Shown: piece by piece, positions 28,758 to 32,757 of the stretch | How positions within the stretch are numbered: position 1 is the first letter of the stretch | Layout: each line of letters opens with the position of its first letter | Assembly (NCBI GenBank): GCA_025359085.1 | Contig: JANYHL010000064.1 | Coordinates: 1 to 32,757, forward strand | Source: Gammaproteobacteria bacterium | Lineage (GTDB): Bacteria > Pseudomonadota > Gammaproteobacteria > Burkholderiales > Burkholderiaceae_C | Direction: 5' to 3' | DNA: 32,757 bases | Made by a program: the position numbers and the translations under genes | The notes under the pieces: model-generated | Database searches by the model: none | Told to the model about the DNA's origin: nothing | The model's input: the letters and a program-made list of their open reading frames with translations, nothing else

Positions 28758-28780
28758 CTCGCGCAGACCACCACCCCATC

Positions 28781-29224
28781 ATGAAAACCGTTACCAAGTC
28801 CGTCCTCATCTGGTACAGCCCGTCCGAGATGTATGCGCTTGTGACGGACGTGAATCAATACCCGAAATTTTTGCCATGGTGTGATCGTGCGCGCGTCATC
28901 ACGGGCGATGAGAATGGCATGATGGCGGAAATCGGCATTTCTTTCAGCGGCATTCGTCAGACATTCACCACGCGCAACGTCCATGTGCCGAATCGGCAGG
29001 TGACCATCAAATTGGTGAATGGTCCGTTTTCAAGGCTGGATGGCGAATGGAATTTTGTGCCCATTGGGGATGACTCCCAACGGGCTTGCCGGGTGGAGTT
29101 GACGCTCCACTACGGTTTTGACAATGCCACGCTGGGCAAGCTGGTGGGCCCGGTGTTTGACAAGATTGCAGCCAGCATGGTGGACGCCTTTGTCAAGCGG
29201 GCCAAGCAGGTTTATGGCGAGTGA
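28781..29224 (+). CDS. ratA: RatA/Coq10-type START-domain protein
   Basis: Protein of 147 aa in the polyketide-cyclase/START superfamily. Its signature is VLIWYSPSEMYALVTDVNQYPKF with PWC, common to RatA and Coq10. In E. coli RatA is reported to hinder 70S formation, while homologues in other bacteria and mitochondria help ubiquinone function; the sequence does not decide between them. The ATG at 28781 is chosen since the domain begins at once; the open frame extends 108 bases further upstream without conservation. The end overlaps rnfH by 11 bases, a conserved pair (ratA-ratB in E. coli). Confidence 0.9.
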   Translation: MKTVTKSVLIWYSPSEMYALVTDVNQYPKFLPWCDRARVITGDENGMMAEIGISFSGIRQTFTTRNVHVPNRQVTIKLVNGPFSRLDGEWNFVPIGDDSQRACRVELTLHYGFDNATLGKLVGPVFDKIAASMVDAFVKRAKQVYGE

Positions 29225-29561
29225 CGCTCGTCTGCAAATCACGGTGGTTTATTCGCCGTTCGCCCGCGATGTGCGGGAGATTGCGCTTCAGTTAAGCGCA
29301 GGCAGTACCGTGTTGCAGGCCCTACAGGCCAGTGGACTGTTACAAACTTTCCCGGAATTTGATACATCCACCCTGGCGCTGGGCGTGTGGGGCCATAACG
29401 CAAGCTTGACTCAAGTGCTCCAAGACAAGGACCGGGTTGAGATTTACCGGCCGCTCACCGTCGATCCCAAAGTGGCGCGCCGGGAGCGCTTTGCCAGCCA
29501 GGGCGCTCGCAGTGCCGGGCTTTTTGTGAAAAAACGTGCTGGGGCCAAGGCGGGTTATTGA
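29214..29561 (+). CDS. rnfH: RnfH family (UPF0125) ubiquitin-fold protein
   Basis: Small protein of 115 aa with the beta-grasp pattern of the RnfH/RatB family: ITVVYSPFARDVREIALQL, then STVLQALQASGL, LALGVWGH and DRVEIYRPLTVDPKVARR. The Arg-rich end after the domain is typical. The function is not firmly known; the name comes from presence beside rnf electron-transport genes in some species, and no rnf gene is visible here. It starts at ATG 29214, inside the end of ratA, so it is probably translated by coupling. Confidence 0.9.
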   Translation: MASDARLQITVVYSPFARDVREIALQLSAGSTVLQALQASGLLQTFPEFDTSTLALGVWGHNASLTQVLQDKDRVEIYRPLTVDPKVARRERFASQGARSAGLFVKKRAGAKAGY

Positions 29562-29591
29562 GTCGGACCGCGCAGTCGAGTCTTAAACCGG

Positions 29592-30113
29592 CTATTGGCA
29601 ATCAGAATCCACGATGGCCTGAATACGTTTTACCTCGCTGGCGCGGGCAGCGTCATCGAACACTTCACGCTCGCCTTTTTCATTGATTCTGCTCACCCGC
29701 ACGCCGGAATCAAAGTTGGCTTTGGCTTGTTTGGCGCGCGCGCAGTTCTCGACTTTGGCTTTCACAACCTTCTCTTGCTCGGTTTTGCGCTGGGCGGCTT
29801 GTGCTTCTTCTGCTTTCTTTTTCTTATCGGCCAGCTCTTTGTCGATGCCACTGAGTTTGGGCGCGCTGGCCGCGTTTTGTGCCGCCGATGCTGCGGCGAC
29901 AGGCGCCAGCGCAGCCGAGGGCGTCTCCGGGCTGGCCGGGTTTTTGCCGCCGCTGCCGGGGCGTTTCAAAATATTTTTCTCTGCGATGTCGGACGGAGGT
30001 GCGCGATCGCTAAACACCTTGCGGCCATCCTTGTCGGTCCATTGCCACTGCGCGGACGCAGCCAATGAAAGCAGACTAGCGAGTAGTAAAAAGATTGGCC
30101 GAATATGTTTCAT
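29592..30113 (-). CDS. Exported DUF4124-domain protein
   Basis: Protein of 173 aa with a signal peptide (about residues 1-21, ending SLAASA) and then a DUF4124 module, QWQWTDKDGRKVFSDRAPP, a short beta-type segment widespread in proteobacterial envelope proteins. An Ala/Pro-rich linker and a charged helix with KKKKAEEAQAAQRKTEQEK (about 95-115), likely coiled coil, follow, and a C-terminal part with two Cys (near 122 and 172) that could form a disulfide in the periplasm. The function is unknown. It is convergent with rnfH and divergent from guaB, with 129 bases to the guaB start. Confidence 0.83.
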   Translation of the reverse strand: MKHIRPIFLLLASLLSLAASAQWQWTDKDGRKVFSDRAPPSDIAEKNILKRPGSGGKNPASPETPSAALAPVAAASAAQNAASAPKLSGIDKELADKKKKAEEAQAAQRKTEQEKVVKAKVENCARAKQAKANFDSGVRVSRINEKGEREVFDDAARASEVKRIQAIVDSDCQ

Positions 30114-30192
30114 GGCTGAAGTTTAGCGCTCAGCCGAATTCGCTGCATGGTAAAAACCCGGACAAGCGGTATTTTCAAACGCGATGACAGGC

Positions 30193-30221
30193 CTGAGAAG
30201 CGCCAGAGGCGCGGGTACAAT
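30193..30221 (+). promoter_or_regulatory. Putative guaB promoter with inverted repeat in the spacer
   Basis: CTGAGA (30193-30198, 4 of 6 to TTGACA) and TACAAT (30216-30221) are separated by 17 bases, and the guaB ATG lies 21 bases after the -10. The spacer contains a perfect interrupted inverted repeat, GCGCC-AGA-GGCGC (30200-30212), which is suited to binding a repressor. Purine genes are often repressed, but this is not the PurR box of E. coli, and regulation here is inference. Confidence 0.45.
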
Positions 30222-30239
30222 CCGCCATTTGGAGCTTAG

Positions 30240-31711
<1,472 letters not shown>

Positions 31712-31712
<1 letters not shown>

Positions 31713-32036
31713 TGCATCAAAAAATCCTTATTCTTGACTTTGGCTCCCAGGTCACCCAACTGATTGCGCGGCGCATCCGCGAAGCCCATGTCTTTTGCGA
31801 AGTTCATCCATGCGACGTCAGCGACGATTGGGTGCGCGCCTATGCCCGCGATGGCAAGCTCAAGGGCGTGATTCTGTCGGGCAGCCACGCCAGCGTCTAC
31901 GAAGATACGACCGACAAAGCGCCGCCCGCCGTGTTTGAGCTCGGCGTGCCGGTGCTGGGCATTTGCTATGGCCAGATGACGATGGCCGCGCAGCTTGGCG
32001 GCGGCGTCGAAAGCGGCCATCACCGGGAATTCGGCC
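31712..32036 (+). CDS. guaA: GMP synthase, first 108 codons only, broken at a junction
   Basis: The N-terminal class I glutamine amidotransferase domain of GMP synthase, which turns XMP into [23 protein letters not shown] and the nucleophile elbow LGICYG with Cys85 are clear. Residues 98-108 ([12 protein letters not shown]) still match the family, where REFGYAEV would come next; from residue 109 the frame reads unrelated sequence until a stop at 32210-32212. The rest of the amidotransferase, the ATP-pyrophosphatase domain and the dimerisation domain are missing. Residues 87-88 are Gln-Met where the family usually has Met-Gln. Given an otherwise intact guaB-guaA operon, a sequence join seems likelier than a dead gene. 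Confidence 0.9.
32017..32036. other. Junction between guaA and inverted asparagine synthetase sequence
   Basis: Protein similarity to guaA on the plus strand runs to about 32036, while similarity to asparagine synthetase on the minus strand runs down to about 32018. The two overlap in roughly 20 bases that include GAATTC (32027-32032) and make sense in both genes (HHREFG in one, EFPVM in the other). Such shared sequence at a breakpoint is the mark of a microhomology join. Seen: the two matches and overlap. Inferred: how the join arose. Confidence 0.75.
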
Positions 32037-32206
32037 GCGCGGATGAGTTCGGGGTAGCCGGTGCGGAGTTGGTCGTCGCCGCAATCGACGACGTTCATCT
32101 CGCAGCCGAGGTGCTTCGCCAGTTGCACCGCGAGGTCTTTCTCGTCGAACCCCTTGCCCTTCACGGAGATCGTGAACGTGGGGATCGGCCGCCCGAGCGG
32201 CAACTC
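32018..32206 (-). pseudogene. asnB: Internal fragment of an asparagine synthetase gene, inverted
   Basis: On the minus strand this encodes about 60 residues of the ATP-binding synthetase domain of class B asparagine synthetase: [20 protein letters not shown], then [20 protein letters not shown] and [13 protein letters not shown]. Family members usually continue after PVM/PVI with DTSCL, which is replaced here by antisense guaA. The upper boundary is uncertain, around 32190-32212, where the similarity fades. It has neither start nor end of a gene. It lies head-to-head with the 5' end of an asnB gene at 32225, as if a middle part of the same gene had been copied and inverted. The minus frame stays open far beyond in both directions, which is a by-product of high G+C. 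Confidence 0.75.
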
Positions 32207-32224
32207 TTGTGAAGGCGGTGGTTG

Positions 32225-32757
32225 ATGTGCGGGATCGCGGGAATGTTCGACCTGAGCGGGCAGCGGACGGCCCCACGTGGGGTGGTTGGCGCCATGGCGC
32301 GAGCGATCATCCACCGCGGTCCGGACGACGACGGGTTCCTCGACCGCCCCGGCCTGCACCTCGCCAGCCGGCGGCTGTCCATCGTCGGCCTCGCGGACGG
32401 CAAGCAGCCCATCAGCAACGAAGACGACACCGTTTGGACCGTGTTCAACGGCGAGTTCTTCGACTACCCCGAGAAACGCCACGAACTCGAAGCCCAGGGC
32501 CACACCTTCCGCACCCACACCGATACCGAACTCATCCCGCATCTCTGGGAAGACCACCGCGAGAGGATGTTCGACCACCTGAAGGGACAGTTCGCGATTT
32601 GCTTGTGGGACAAGCGAACCAACGAGATCGTGCTGGCCCGCGACCGCTCGGGCATTTGCCCGCTCTTCTATGCCGTTCGCCGGCACGACGACACCGACTG
32701 GCTGCTCTTCGCCTCGGAAATGAAGGCACTGTTCGCGTCCGGGTTTGTCGAACCGAA
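32225..32757 (+). CDS. asnB: Asparagine synthetase (glutamine-hydrolysing), N-terminal 177 residues, cut by window edge
   Basis: The frame from ATG 32225 is open to the right edge. It is a class II glutamine amidotransferase domain: the nucleophile Cys2 is exposed in MCGIAGMF, followed by IIHRGPDDDG, RRLSIVGLADGKQPISNED, VFNGEFFDY (VFNGE carries the conserved Asn-Gly of the glutamine site), TDTELIPHLWE and FASEMKAL. The enzyme takes ammonia from glutamine to make asparagine from aspartate. GAAGGCGG lies about 9 bases upstream as a possible ribosome site. The wording of EFFDYPEKR and the strong G/C third-position bias recall Planctomycetes more than Burkholderiales, a judgement from memory. 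asnB-like genes in polysaccharide clusters are another option for the role. Confidence 0.88.
   Translation, partial: MCGIAGMFDLSGQRTAPRGVVGAMARAIIHRGPDDDGFLDRPGLHLASRRLSIVGLADGKQPISNEDDTVWTVFNGEFFDYPEKRHELEAQGHTFRTHTDTELIPHLWEDHRERMFDHLKGQFAICLWDKRTNEIVLARDRSGICPLFYAVRRHDDTDWLLFASEMKALFASGFVEP

Noticed and set aside
28600-28780. Possible smpB remnant between the HD-GYP gene and ratA.
   Set aside because: I translated the minus strand of the gap and saw no SmpB-like residues.

Overview
The window looks like a chromosomal core segment of a betaproteobacterium, most likely Burkholderiales/Comamonadaceae (Rhodoferax- or Polaromonas-like). This rests on protein character, on the gene order ndk-rlmN-pilF-rodZ-ispG-hisS-yfgM-bamB-der-hfq-hflX-hflK-hflC-hisZ-purA, and on AT-rich intergenic repeats of a kind I recall from that family. 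Coding density is very high and every complete gene reads through without a frameshift. I see no tRNA, rRNA, CRISPR array, insertion sequence, phage gene or replication origin, and no gene-free stretch longer than about 210 bases.

Layout. 1-1945: end of the 2-oxoglutarate dehydrogenase operon (3' end of odhB, then lpdA), with a nested-hairpin repeat between them. 2026-3934: zapE (cell division ATPase) and, on the minus strand, a stand-alone PP2C phosphatase. 4140-6930: yoaA-type iron-sulfur helicase, whose 3' end overlaps the convergent bamD. 6945-10152: rluD, scpB and rluB; bamD and rluD are divergent with almost no space between their starts. 10212-19407: a long co-directional run ndk, rlmN, pilF, rodZ, ispG, hisS, yfgM-like, bamB, der, with several stop/start overlaps. 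19577-26137: hfq, hflX, hflK, hflC, DUF2065, hisZ, purA. 26226-27987: a purine-type phosphoribosyltransferase and a cystathionine beta-lyase. 27994-30113: a bare HD-GYP protein (minus), then ratA-rnfH, then a DUF4124 protein (minus). 30243-32036: guaB and the first 108 codons of guaA.

Functional themes: outer-membrane assembly (bamD, bamB), ribosome maturation and RNA modification (rluD, rluB, rlmN, der, hflX), RNA regulation (hfq), membrane protease control (hflKC), purine metabolism (ndk, purA, the phosphoribosyltransferase, guaB, guaA), chromosome segregation and cell shape (scpB, zapE, rodZ).

The one striking anomaly is at the right edge. guaA stops matching its family after about residue 108 (near 32036). 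It is joined to an inverted internal piece of an asparagine synthetase gene (minus strand, about 32018-32206), followed at once by the start of an asparagine synthetase gene on the plus strand (32225 to the window end) that looks planctomycete-like. The guaA and asnB similarities overlap in about 20 bases containing GAATTC. I read this as a microhomology-mediated chimera (amplification or assembly) more readily than as a natural rearrangement. The rest of the window is ordinary housekeeping DNA, and I do not see a credible undescribed defence or mobile system in it.
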